From contig JBAZOJ010000172.1 in assembly GCA_041648755.1 (NCBI GenBank), forward strand, positions 1-8,110: a stretch of DNA of 8,110 nt, written 5' to 3'. The stretch is from JBAZOJ01 sp041648755 (GTDB lineage: Bacteria; Planctomycetota; B143-G9). Shown in pieces: positions 1 to 6,689 of the stretch. Below the pieces are notes generated by a model. That model worked only from the letters and a program-made list of their open reading frames with translations. It had not been told where the DNA came from and ran no database searches. The first letter of the stretch is position 1. Each line of letters starts with the position of its first letter. The translations under genes and the position numbers were made by a program.

Positions 1-1
1 A

Positions 2-40
2 GTCTTCGGAGTCGCTACCAGCGACAATGGCGGTAGATAA
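2..40 (+). CDS. Possible 3' end of an upstream gene (partial)
   Basis: Frame 2 is open from the window edge to a TAA at 38-40 that overlaps the methyltransferase start codon as TAATG, an arrangement typical of translationally coupled genes. The frame encodes only about 12 residues (VFGVATSDNGGR). The other two + frames are also open over these few bases (frame 1 stops at TAG 34-36, directly before the methyltransferase ATG), so the assignment rests mainly on the stop/start overlap. No family can be recognised. Confidence 0.22.
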   Translation, partial: VFGVATSDNGGR

Positions 41-1041
41 TGGGACGGTTTTCGGTTGCTGAATTCTGCGTGGGCGGAGGAGGCCAGGCTTTGGGGCTGG
101 AGGCCGTCGGTTTCGATTGCGTTGTCGCCGTGGAAATTGACGGCCATTGCTGCGATACTCTACGCCTGAATCGGCCACTGTGGGAAATCCGGCAAAAAGA
201 CATGAGGCTCGTGGACGGACGGCCGTGGCAGAAAGTGGATCTGTTTGCCGCGGGCGTTCCCTGTCCGCCGTTCTCCATCGCTGGCAAGCAACTTGGGGAA
301 AATGATGACCGGGATCTTTTTCCTGATGCGCTTCGCTTGATCAGGGAAATGCAGCCCAGAGCCGTTCTGCTCGAAAATGTGCCGGGATTCGCCTCGGCGA
401 AGTTTGCGCATTATCGCGAGAACCTTCTCATTGCACTGCATGAACTCGGCTACGAAACCGAGTGGAGAGTTTTGCAGGCCGCCAACTATGGCGTTCCGCA
501 ATTGCGGCCCCGCTTCATACTTGTCGGGCTCCCCAGGGAAGCAATGGCCTTCTTCGAGTGGCCAACGCCGTTCCCACGCAAGGCAACCGTAGGCGATACG
601 CTGAACGACCTCATGGGATCGAGGGGTTGGGCCGGTGCGGAGCGTTGGCGTCGCCAGGCCCAGCAAGTTGCCCCTACTATAGTTGGTGGCTCCAAGAAGC
701 ACGGAGGCCCTGACTTGGGGCCGACTCGTGCAAAACAGCAATGGCGAGAGCTTGGAGTGGATGGCATTGGCATTGCTGACGAGCCTCCGCCCGGTGACTT
801 TCCGGCCGAGGGTCGCCCGCGGCTGACCGTCCGGATGGTTGCGCGGATCCAGGGGTTTCCCGATACCTGGGAATTCAGCGGCAAGAAAACTGCGGCGTAT
901 CGGCAGGTCGGCAACGCTTTTCCTCCTCCTGTTGCGGCCGCCGTCGGAAGGGCTGTCGCTGATGCGCTCGAGGGTAAATGCCCGACGGCCAAGACGCGGA
1001 CTGCCCGCCAAATGCTGCTCTTCGAGTCGCGTGTGCAATAG
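40..1041 (+). CDS. C5-cytosine-specific DNA methyltransferase (type II R-M modification subunit)
   Basis: This protein (333 aa) transfers a methyl group from S-adenosylmethionine to carbon 5 of cytosine in a specific DNA site. The conserved C5-methylase blocks appear in order: motif I, the SAM-binding glycine loop FCVGGGGQALGL (9-20); motif IV with the catalytic Cys75 in PCPPFS; motif VI ENV (112-114); motif VIII QAANYGVPQLRPRFILVG (146-163); motif IX RMVARIQGFPDTW (265-277); motif X YRQVGNAFPPPVA (287-299). The target-recognition region, roughly 165-260, is compact. An in-frame TAG at 34-36 fixes ATG 40 as the first possible ATG, and its overlap with an upstream TAA suggests coupling. It looks intact and active. 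The partner endonuclease expected next door is broken (1092-1763), so this is probably an orphan methylase. The recognition site cannot be read from sequence alone. Confidence 0.95.
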   Translation: MGRFSVAEFCVGGGGQALGLEAVGFDCVVAVEIDGHCCDTLRLNRPLWEIRQKDMRLVDGRPWQKVDLFAAGVPCPPFSIAGKQLGENDDRDLFPDALRLIREMQPRAVLLENVPGFASAKFAHYRENLLIALHELGYETEWRVLQAANYGVPQLRPRFILVGLPREAMAFFEWPTPFPRKATVGDTLNDLMGSRGWAGAERWRRQAQQVAPTIVGGSKKHGGPDLGPTRAKQQWRELGVDGIGIADEPPPGDFPAEGRPRLTVRMVARIQGFPDTWEFSGKKTAAYRQVGNAFPPPVAAAVGRAVADALEGKCPTAKTRTARQMLLFESRVQ

Positions 1042-1091
1042 CGCTACTCAAGGCTGATCGAAAGCGAAAGGATAACAACAAGGGGTTTCTG

Positions 1092-1763
1092 ATGGGACGA
1101 ATCGGGTCGAAGGAAAAGATCAGACAATTTCTGCTCGCCAACATCGGTCGCGTAATCGAATCGCATGAACTGCAGGAAGCAGCCGGTGGTGCAGCCCAGT
1201 ACGGCCGCCGCTTGCGTGAGCTTCGCGAAGAAGAGGGTTGGCCGATCCTGTCGCACAATGACACCACCGATCTGAAGCCGGGGCAGTACATGCTGCGCGA
1301 AAAGCCGCCCTCGAGAGCTCGTCCCCAGTTTGCGCGAACCATTTCAGCCAAACTGCGCGCCGAAGTTCTGGATCGGAACGGTTTCACCTGCCAGATGTGC
1401 GGGCTTTCCCCCGGTGATCTCGACCCGGCGACATTGCAGGAGAGCGAGATCTCGACTGCCCGACGCCTCGCTACGGTCTCGTTGCGCGCCGCAGGCGCGC
1501 TTCTTGGAGTGGTGATCGAGGGTCACTTGCAGAAAGTGGCGGTCAACCACAGCGTGAAGATCGCCAAGAAAGAGCCGACCATTGCAGATCTAAGTGAGCC
1601 CCTGAAGGCATCTGGCGTGATAGACATACCTACTTGGCGAAAGATCTCTTATCTGGCTGATCTGCGCAATATCTGCTCCCACAAGAAGGGCGACGAGCCG
1701 ACCAAGGAGCAGGTAGAAGAGCTGATTCAAGGGGCCGATTGGCTCACGAAGAACGTTTCGTAA
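1092..1763 (+). CDS. Chimeric protein: N-terminal half of an HNH restriction endonuclease fused to an HEPN-like domain
   Basis: The start ATG 1092 is chosen because AAGGGG lies about 7 nt upstream; the frame is open further 5' but only inside the methylase. Residues 1-70 resemble the N-terminal region of HNH-type restriction enzymes (LRELREEEGWPILS, then DLKPGQYML). Residues 88-111 (LRAEVLDRNGFTCQMCG, then SPGDLDP) match the start of the HNH domain with its first zinc-like pair Cys100/Cys103. The catalytic His, Asn and His block and the second Cys pair that should follow are absent. From about residue 118 the sequence changes to a helical domain resembling stand-alone HEPN-like modules, with LADLRNICSHKK holding Arg192-x4-His197. 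HEPN domains with R-x4-6-H are often ribonucleases. DNA cleavage by this protein is unlikely. Whether the fusion is a working new protein or a deletion scar is open; the frame is intact across the junction (about 1425-1446). Confidence 0.8.
   Translation: MGRIGSKEKIRQFLLANIGRVIESHELQEAAGGAAQYGRRLRELREEEGWPILSHNDTTDLKPGQYMLREKPPSRARPQFARTISAKLRAEVLDRNGFTCQMCGLSPGDLDPATLQESEISTARRLATVSLRAAGALLGVVIEGHLQKVAVNHSVKIAKKEPTIADLSEPLKASGVIDIPTWRKISYLADLRNICSHKKGDEPTKEQVEELIQGADWLTKNVS
1416..1456 (+). repeat. 9-bp direct repeat GATCTCGAC at the HNH/HEPN junction
   Basis: GATCTCGAC occurs at 1416-1424 and 1448-1456, bracketing the point where HNH-like protein sequence gives way to HEPN-like sequence. 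Short homologies of this kind can mediate illegitimate recombination. The copies are 32 bp apart and in different codon phases, so they do not by themselves explain the in-frame fusion, and a 9-mer repeat can arise by chance. Confidence 0.35.
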
Positions 1764-1850
1764 GACTTGTCCTGGCACCCACAGGAGAGCCGTTCGCTTG
1801 AGGAAATCGAAGTCGCTGGCACACTGTGAACTGCTCTGGAGGCAACGGAT

Positions 1851-2648
1851 ATGGGCGAGTTTCTGACAAGTCCATACATGATTGCGTTCGGGTACCTCAT
1901 AGGGGTACTCGGTGTCATCCTCACGATTGTCTTCTACAGAAAAGGCAGGAGGATCAAGCGGCTGACCTACGCCTCGCGGGCATTCAACCTGATTTCCAGC
2001 ACCGCGTCCGGGCTTCCCGGGTTTGAGGCAAAGTACAAAGGGGTTGCCCTTGAGAACCTGACCGCCCTGAAGATACTCATCTGGAACTCGGGAACGGAAA
2101 TCATCTCAGAAGCCGACATCGCTGAGTCCGATCCAATAAGAATCCAGCTTCCAGAAGATGTGTCCGCGTTGGATGCCCGGGTGACCGCAATGGCAACGCC
2201 AACCAATCTCGCGAGCGCTGGCGTATCCTTACAACAGATGAGCACAGTTGACCTGACGTTTGACTACTTCGGTGCAGGTGAGGGATGCCTGGTCTCCATT
2301 CTCCATACTGGCAGGCAGTACATCGCTGTATCTCTGACGGGGACGATCAAGGGTCACGGGCAGCCACGCGTTCATGCGGCGTCGGCTTTCACAGAAAGCG
2401 CCGCAGTAGGGGTTTCCGTGGGGATGATTACAACCGGGATCGCGGTCATTGTTGCTTCCCTTGTCGCGGACACTTTTCGGTGGGAACTGCTTTGGTCCCT
2501 TGGAGTTCTCGTCCTAAGCTCCATTGGGATAGTTCTTTTGGCCCACTTCCTCTCCAGAAAAGCTGGAGGTGATCTCGATTCGAGATTCGGGGGCGCATTC
2601 ACCCCTTCGGAATTCTCAAAGAACGCTCCGGGAAGAGAGAGCAAGTGA
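1851..2648 (+). CDS. Three-helix membrane protein with extramembrane beta-rich domain, function unknown
   Basis: Of 265 aa, residues 10-29 form a first membrane helix followed by a basic stretch (RKGRRIKR), which suggests the next part is cytoplasmic. Residues about 60-175 form a soluble, strand-rich domain with LTALKILIWNSGTEIISEADI and a GEGCLVSILHTG segment. This pattern (IWNxG, then a DI, then an HTG strand) recurs in uncharacterised bacterial membrane proteins, though no function is known to me. Two more helices follow at about 185-207 and 212-234, then a polar tail. GGAGG at 1838-1842, 8 nt before ATG 1851, supports the start. The 87-nt gap upstream holds no convincing promoter. A remnant reading frame begins 4 nt after its stop, mirroring the small ORF that follows the other membrane protein at 6003-6629. 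It could be a membrane effector or sensor of a defence module; that is inference. Confidence 0.8.
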   Translation: MGEFLTSPYMIAFGYLIGVLGVILTIVFYRKGRRIKRLTYASRAFNLISSTASGLPGFEAKYKGVALENLTALKILIWNSGTEIISEADIAESDPIRIQLPEDVSALDARVTAMATPTNLASAGVSLQQMSTVDLTFDYFGAGEGCLVSILHTGRQYIAVSLTGTIKGHGQPRVHAASAFTESAAVGVSVGMITTGIAVIVASLVADTFRWELLWSLGVLVLSSIGIVLLAHFLSRKAGGDLDSRFGGAFTPSEFSKNAPGRESK

Positions 2649-2660
2649 GTAGATGGGCGA

Positions 2661-2676
2661 GAACATGAGCATGTTC
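2661..2676. promoter_or_regulatory. Perfect 7-bp inverted repeat (GAACATG-AG-CATGTTC), candidate operator
   Basis: GAACATG at 2661-2667 and CATGTTC at 2670-2676 form a perfect dyad with a 2-bp centre. It lies 4 bp upstream of a possible -35 box, a position where a dimeric regulator could act. It does not match a LexA box that I recognise. Since it also lies inside the small remnant frame, its regulatory role is unproven. Confidence 0.4.
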
Positions 2677-2680
2677 CACC

Positions 2681-2708
2681 TTGACTTGCTCCCTTACTTC
2701 GCTATAGT
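2681..2708 (+). promoter_or_regulatory. Candidate sigma70-type promoter upstream of the AbiTii genes
   Basis: TTGACT (2681-2686) and TATAGT (2703-2708) are separated by 16 bp, each one mismatch from consensus. Transcription would start near 2715, about 50 nt before the GGAGG and ATG at 2764, so it could drive the AbiTii pair. The caution is that the same bases code for the remnant peptide LDLLPYFAIVRS, and the 61-aa ORF at 6690 has a matching TTGACT-N16-TATATT. The resemblance may therefore come from shared coding ancestry, not promoter selection. Confidence 0.45.
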
Positions 2709-2763
2709 CCGCTCGTAGGTATCATGATCAGATAGCTCTCGCCTTTCATACGGAGGCTCCGGC

Positions 2764-2994
2764 ATGACTTTGTTGCAGGAAATTCAGGCTGCTTGCGTTG
2801 ACCCGAACACGGACATTGTCACGCTGCTCCGGAAGTGCAAGATACTCGCGGTACGACTCGGAAACAACGAATTCAAGAAATGGGTGGATAGCGAGTTGAG
2901 TGGGTATGGCCCATCATCTGAGCGGAAAACAGACTGGATAGCGCGTGTTTTGCAGGAACTGTCGACTCTAGCGCGGGAGCAGTGTCATGGATGA
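2764..2994 (+). CDS. Truncated AbiTii-domain protein with an unrelated C-terminal tail
   Basis: The product is 76 aa. Residues 3-49 match the first helices of the AbiTii domain, a family named for abortive-infection proteins: LLQEIQAACVDP, then LLRKCKILAVRLGN, then the WVDSELSGYG signature at 40-49. A normal AbiTii domain continues for well over 100 residues after this signature, but here it stops. Residues 58-73 (WIARVLQELSTLAREQ) instead match residues 15-30 of the small ORF at 6690 (10 of 16 identical). So the ORF appears to join two unrelated pieces. GGAGG at 2752-2756, 7 nt before ATG 2764, is a good ribosome site, so it is probably translated. Its TGA overlaps the next start by 8 bp (ATGGATGA), implying coupling. 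It could now serve mainly as a leader for the downstream gene, or act as a small partner of it. Confidence 0.7.
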   Translation: MTLLQEIQAACVDPNTDIVTLLRKCKILAVRLGNNEFKKWVDSELSGYGPSSERKTDWIARVLQELSTLAREQCHG

Positions 2995-4009
2995 GAGAAT
3001 TCCGCCATCGAAGAAAGCGCTAATTGATGCGCTTGCACTGTCAGGGGAAATCCTCAAGAACATCGAACTCAGTGAAATACCGTTGGCGAGTGTTGCGCTA
3101 AAGGCGGCACGCCTTGCCCGGCTCCTTAACGATTCTCCGATTCAAAAGACCATGGAGTATGAGGCAAGTGGCTACCCAGTGATCCTGAACGTCGTCGAAT
3201 ACGAGGCGTACCAACTTGCGGTGAATGCGGGGCGAGAGATTCAGACGATAGACAGTGCGACGAAAGCGATAACCAAAGGCATCTTCCCTGACTCGATCGA
3301 GGAATTGGAAAGACAGCTGAAGTTTCTCGAGACAGCGCTAAGTGCAGCCCAAGATCCTGACGTTTCAGTGTCCTCTGCGAATCCAAACCAAATCGTTTGG
3401 AACCCTCTTGGCAATTCCGTGGAGCGCAGCAATATCCGTGCAGATGCGACCTTGGCTTCGAAGAGACTTGCAGTGAGACGGTCGTTCATATATTCATACG
3501 TCTTGCGTCGCCACGATGAGCTGAGATTTTCTGGGATTGCGGACGACATTTTCTCCCGGATTCGACAGAAGGTGGATTCGGCAATTGGAGAAAAAGTGCC
3601 TCATGCGATCCAGAAGCTCACATCTGTGTATGAGAATCTTCAGTCCGACAACCCAGAAGACTGGTCGAACGCTGTTCACAGTTGCAGACGGCTACTAAAG
3701 GATCTGGCAGATGCCCTCTGTCCACCGCATTCCGACGTGGTTCTAGAGCAGAACGGCAGAAAAAGGACCGTCAAGCTCGGCCCAGAGAACTACATCAACC
3801 GCATCATCTTCTTCGTCGAAGAACACTCAGAATCTGCGCGCTTCACCGACATTGTGGGAAGTCACCTCAAGTTCATCGGAGAGAGACTTGACAGTGTGTC
3901 TGAAGCGACACAGAAAGGGTCTCACGACAAGATCGTGAGCAGAGAGGAAGCAGATAGGTATGTAGTATACACCTATCTGCTGACTGGTGACATCCTGTCT
4001 CTGCTGTGA
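2987..4009 (+). CDS. AbiTii-domain protein with HEPN-like C-terminal region (putative abortive-infection protein)
   Basis: The product is 340 aa. Residues about 10-64 form an AbiTii-type N-terminal region: ALSGEILKNIELSEIPLAS, then ALKAARLARLLND, ending in MEYEASGYP, the family's GY(P) signature. Residues about 105-135 hold a helical segment. The C-terminal third (about 225-340) contains SCRRLLKDLADALCPP, a YINRIIFFVEEH stretch, KGSH (310-313) and the closing TYLLTGDILSLL, a helical domain I recall from other AbiTii-associated proteins and which may be HEPN-like. No membrane segment is seen. GGGAG at 2975-2979, 7 nt before ATG 2987, lies inside the previous ORF, so the two are coupled. A role in phage defence is inferred from the family; the target and mechanism are not known to me. 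Confidence 0.8.
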   Translation: MDERIPPSKKALIDALALSGEILKNIELSEIPLASVALKAARLARLLNDSPIQKTMEYEASGYPVILNVVEYEAYQLAVNAGREIQTIDSATKAITKGIFPDSIEELERQLKFLETALSAAQDPDVSVSSANPNQIVWNPLGNSVERSNIRADATLASKRLAVRRSFIYSYVLRRHDELRFSGIADDIFSRIRQKVDSAIGEKVPHAIQKLTSVYENLQSDNPEDWSNAVHSCRRLLKDLADALCPPHSDVVLEQNGRKRTVKLGPENYINRIIFFVEEHSESARFTDIVGSHLKFIGERLDSVSEATQKGSHDKIVSREEADRYVVYTYLLTGDILSLL

Positions 4010-4109
4010 GTTCACGTTCCTGGAAGGTTCAGCGTAAATGTGCGGGAGTCTGTTCGTGGCGTGAAAACCTGCTGTGGCATGGAGCGATCAACACAAGGAG
4101 GAAATGCAC

Positions 4110-4865
4110 ATGGATGAGTCATTTTTCACAGTCGAGTACGCTTACAGCTCTAGGAACTCAGTCATTCTGGATGCTGCCTTGACCGCGCTCCAGAAAGAAA
4201 TTGGGGGTCATCGACGGCCTTGGGGGCTTCGCTCCGGTGCTCTTGACTTAGTGACTTTCCTTGAGCTGACGCTGATCTTCGTTGCGAGCAATACTCTCCC
4301 AGAGTATGTGAAAAGCTACCTTGCGGGATTGATGGGCGTCGAGGAGGCAAAGAAGCTTGGCGAAAAGCACCGCGGGAAAATCCTGCCATGGCTCGATGAA
4401 GTAAGACAAAGACTCCAGTTGTTTGTTGCTTCGGCGGAGAAGCGATTTCGAGAAGGCCTGGAAGCAGGAGAATTCGAGGGCACTGAAATGCCCATTGCCA
4501 TCTGTATTGAGCTTGGCCAACATCCGTGTTTCATCGTTCTGAACGGGAGACACGTCACACACAATTCCTTGGAACGCTTGTCACACGACATTGTGAGGAT
4601 GTTCCGATACATTGCTGAGGTCGGTCTGCCAGAGGAGTCAACCGTTCTTCAACTCTGTCTCGACCCAGTGTCGCAAGACTGGAGGTACCTGCTGGTTCCG
4701 AGCCATCGGGCCTTTGGTCAGTATGTGGACCGAATAATCGATCTGTCGACCAACAGACTCTTTGCGATCCACTCGGCAAAGGAGTTCGTTGAGTTACTGG
4801 ACGTGAGCCAGGCAGACCGTTACCAGTACTTGGTCAATCCCTTTAGGGATTTGGCAGCAGAATAG
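4110..4865 (+). CDS. Uncharacterised soluble protein, possible partner of the DUF4062 gene
   Basis: I do not recognise this 251-aa protein. ATG 4110 is preferred because AAGGAGG at 4095-4101 lies 8 nt upstream; ATG 4104 is only 2 nt from it, and a GTG at 4074 gives a longer frame but has no ribosome site. Residues 1-30 look like a strand and helix. A helical stretch at 45-76 contains one hydrophobic run (LDLVTFLELTLIFVAS) too polar-flanked to be a clear membrane helix. Residues 80-120 are charged and helical. From about 128 the sequence alternates strand and helix (IAICIELG, then CFIVLNGRHV, then LQLCLDP, then WRYLLVP), ending in HSAKEFVELL. The 100-nt gap before it shows no clear promoter or terminator. 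It sits 105 nt before the DUF4062 gene on the same strand and may belong to that module. Confidence 0.75.
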   Translation: MDESFFTVEYAYSSRNSVILDAALTALQKEIGGHRRPWGLRSGALDLVTFLELTLIFVASNTLPEYVKSYLAGLMGVEEAKKLGEKHRGKILPWLDEVRQRLQLFVASAEKRFREGLEAGEFEGTEMPIAICIELGQHPCFIVLNGRHVTHNSLERLSHDIVRMFRYIAEVGLPEESTVLQLCLDPVSQDWRYLLVPSHRAFGQYVDRIIDLSTNRLFAIHSAKEFVELLDVSQADRYQYLVNPFRDLAAE

Positions 4866-4970
4866 TGTGGAGCGAAAGCCCATCCTGTGATCGTCCAACG
4901 CGATACGTCGGTGGGCGAATCTTGTTGCCTTCATGAGGCATAGGAATACCGTGAGAAGGACAGCGAATCC

Positions 4971-5996
4971 ATGAACAAGCGCTACCAGGTGTTCGTAAGC
5001 TCGACATACGAGGATCTCCAGGAGGAACGGAAGGAGGTCATGCAGGCACTCCTTGAACTTGAGTGCATTCCGTCCGGCATGGAGTTGTTCCCCGCTGCCA
5101 ATGACGATCAGTGGACACTGATCAAGAGGGTCATTGACGACTGCGACTACTACTTGGTCATCATCGCTGGTCGATATGGCTCTGTTGACTTGACGGGCAC
5201 CAGTTACACCGAACGAGAGTACCGCTACGCTCTGCAGCAAGGGAAGCCCATCGTGGCCTTTTTGCACAAGGATCCAGGCGAGTTGGTGTCGAAGCGGTGC
5301 GAGGAATCGGAGGGGGGGAAGAAGAGACTGAAGGAGTTCAGGGCACTTGCCGAGAAGAAGATGGTCAAGTATTGGAAAGACCCAATGGAACTCGGCTCAA
5401 TGGTCGGGCGCAGCATTAACCTGCTAATGCGAAATTGCCCAGCAGTTGGCTGGGTTCGCGCTGACCTTCTTCCAGACCAAGATGCCACTTCCGAAATCCT
5501 GCGATTGCGGAATCGCATTGCTGAACTTGAGGACGTTCTACAATCCTCTCGTTCGTACGCTCCAGCCGGAACCGAAGGTCTGGCCCAAGGAGACGACCAA
5601 GTCCTTCTCGAATACCATGCAGGCACTACTTGGAGCACGGACTCGCCGATCGAGACGAGCGCATCAACTTGGAATCAGGTCTTTGCGGCGGTTGCTCCAA
5701 AGATGATCGATGAGACAAGCGAATGCGATCTTCGGAAGGCCATTGAGTATTACGTCACGGATCAGAAACGCGCAGCTAAGAGGCGTGGAGGCTACGAGCG
5801 ATTCGAGTGCAGGCTCTCCGATAAGTGCCTGGGCACTGTGGTGGTCCAATTGAGGGCACTTGGTCTTATCGCGAAAAGTGACAAAAAACGCAGTCTCAAG
5901 GACTCCCAGACTTACTGGACGCTGACTCCGTATGGTGACAGCGTCATGAACAAGCTGAGAGCACTCCGACGCAAACCCAGTGCCGGGAGCGGGTAA
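4971..5996 (+). CDS. DUF4062-domain protein with C-terminal winged-helix-like region
   Basis: The product is 341 aa. Residues 3-100 form a DUF4062 domain: KRYQVFVSSTYEDLQEERK at 3-21, CDYYLVIIAGRYGS at 58-71, and SYTEREYRYALQQGKPIVAFLH at 78-99 (shown in parts). This alpha/beta domain is thought to be distantly TIR-like and is often found on defence and signalling proteins; its chemistry is not established. Residues 174-193 (SEILRLRNRIAELEDVLQSS) can form a short coiled coil. Residues about 248-335 look like a winged helix: ECDLRKAIEYY, then LGTVVVQLRALGLI, then YWTLTPYGDSVMNKLR. AGAAGGA ending at 4960 lies 10 nt before the ATG. Only 6 nt separate its stop from the membrane-protein gene at 6003, so both are probably one transcript. 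A run of seven G at 5312-5318 lies inside the gene. A sensor or effector role is inference. Confidence 0.85.
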   Translation: MNKRYQVFVSSTYEDLQEERKEVMQALLELECIPSGMELFPAANDDQWTLIKRVIDDCDYYLVIIAGRYGSVDLTGTSYTEREYRYALQQGKPIVAFLHKDPGELVSKRCEESEGGKKRLKEFRALAEKKMVKYWKDPMELGSMVGRSINLLMRNCPAVGWVRADLLPDQDATSEILRLRNRIAELEDVLQSSRSYAPAGTEGLAQGDDQVLLEYHAGTTWSTDSPIETSASTWNQVFAAVAPKMIDETSECDLRKAIEYYVTDQKRAAKRRGGYERFECRLSDKCLGTVVVQLRALGLIAKSDKKRSLKDSQTYWTLTPYGDSVMNKLRALRRKPSAGSG

Positions 5997-6002
5997 CAGC
6001 CA

Positions 6003-6629
6003 ATGGAAAAGCCAAATCTCTCGAAACTGATAGACAACACACCCTTGGCGCTCGTGGCAGTCGGTCTGCTTCTCATCGTCGTGGGTGCGGCTGGCGGCTG
6101 GCCGAATCCACCTTTGCAGGTTAGCGAACTGGGCTGGCGAGTCGCACTCGCCGTAATTGGCGCCTTTGTCGTTGCAACAGGGGTGCTTTTCTACTGGCGG
6201 CTGAGTATTCGCGGTAATTCCACTGCGCAAGTTCTTTTCAGCGACAACTGCAATATTAAACTGGTGTCTCCATATGCTGGAGAACGCGTTGGCCGGTCCT
6301 TCTCAGTTAGCGGGACGTTTGAGGAACTCCCTGACGGGACTGCTGTTTGGGTCTCAACGGTACACCGTGGCGGCAAGACAAGCGAATTCTGGCCACAGAG
6401 GTGTGCTATTGTTGACCGGAAGGACAAGACATGGCACAGTGCCGTGAACCATGTAGGGGGCGCCAAGGGCGATAGCGCTGAGATACTCGTTCTTCTTGTA
6501 GGAAGGGACGGGCAGTGCCTCTTTGACTATTTCGACAAAGTGGGTTCCCAAGCCAAATGGCCGAGCATTGAAAAGCTGACAAGCGACATTGTCGAGGTCG
6601 CTTCCGTTAAGGTGGTATTAGATGTCTGA
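6003..6629 (+). CDS. Two-helix membrane protein with Ig-like beta domain, paired with DUF4062
   Basis: The product is 208 aa. Two hydrophobic helices lie at about 14-32 (LALVAVGLLLIVVGAAGG) and 45-66 (WRVALAVIGAFVVATGVLFYW). The remaining 140 residues form a soluble, strand-rich domain: IKLVSPYAGERVGRSFSVSG at 85-104, then LPDGTAVWVST, EFWPQ at 128-132, KTWHSAV and ILVLLVGRDGQCLFDY. This order (P-x-x-G start, VSG strand, LP-G, WPQ, W) resembles Ig-like domains on small bacterial membrane proteins. The hydrophilic N-terminus is short, so both ends are probably on the same side of the membrane. A GGGAGCGGG ribosome site lies at the end of the preceding gene, only 6 nt from its stop, indicating translational coupling with the DUF4062 protein. 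A membrane effector or anchor for that protein is a reasonable guess. Confidence 0.8.
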   Translation: MEKPNLSKLIDNTPLALVAVGLLLIVVGAAGGWPNPPLQVSELGWRVALAVIGAFVVATGVLFYWRLSIRGNSTAQVLFSDNCNIKLVSPYAGERVGRSFSVSGTFEELPDGTAVWVSTVHRGGKTSEFWPQRCAIVDRKDKTWHSAVNHVGGAKGDSAEILVLLVGRDGQCLFDYFDKVGSQAKWPSIEKLTSDIVEVASVKVVLDV

Positions 6630-6689
6630 GGCAATTGCCATCCTGTGTGGTGATCGCAGTATCAGGGGCTTGAGGGCCAAGACGTTGAG

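Larger units (their letters stand above)
2653..2718 (+). pseudogene. Remnant of a small ORF related to the 61-aa ORF at 6690 (5' part)
   Basis: A 21-codon frame opens at ATG 2653, only 4 nt after the preceding gene's stop, and ends at TAG 2716. Its C-terminal part, LDLLPYFAIVRS (2680-2715), aligns with LDLLSAAAIFRT, residues 3-14 of the ORF at 6690: 7 of 12 residues and 27 of 36 bases identical, including 12 bases in a row (CTTGACTTGCTC). The continuation of that ORF is found in the same frame 219 bp later, in the tail of the AbiTii-like ORF. I read this as the 5' piece of a disrupted second copy. Confidence 0.45.

Noticed and set aside
160..1038. 292-codon open frame on the minus strand
   Set aside because: It is antisense to the methyltransferase, whose full set of motifs proves the + strand; GC-rich codon structure explains the open shadow frame.
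978..1091. Longer 5' version of the HNH/HEPN chimera starting at ATG 978
   Set aside because: It would overlap the methylase by 64 bp, while ATG 1092 has a good ribosome site and begins where the family-like sequence starts.
1780..1830. TGGCAC motifs resembling sigma54 -24 boxes
   Set aside because: Neither copy has a GC at the required -12 spacing.
4074..4109. GTG start giving a longer 263-aa version of the unknown gene
   Set aside because: No ribosome site precedes it, and the strong AAGGAGG lies between it and ATG 4110.
4878..4916. Possible hairpin between GCCCA and TGGGC before the DUF4062 gene
   Set aside because: The stem is short with a long loop and no T-run, so it supports neither a terminator nor a riboswitch.
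5664..6230. 188-codon minus-strand frame across the DUF4062/membrane-protein junction
   Set aside because: It runs opposite to two well-supported genes, has no recognisable domain and no convincing ribosome site.
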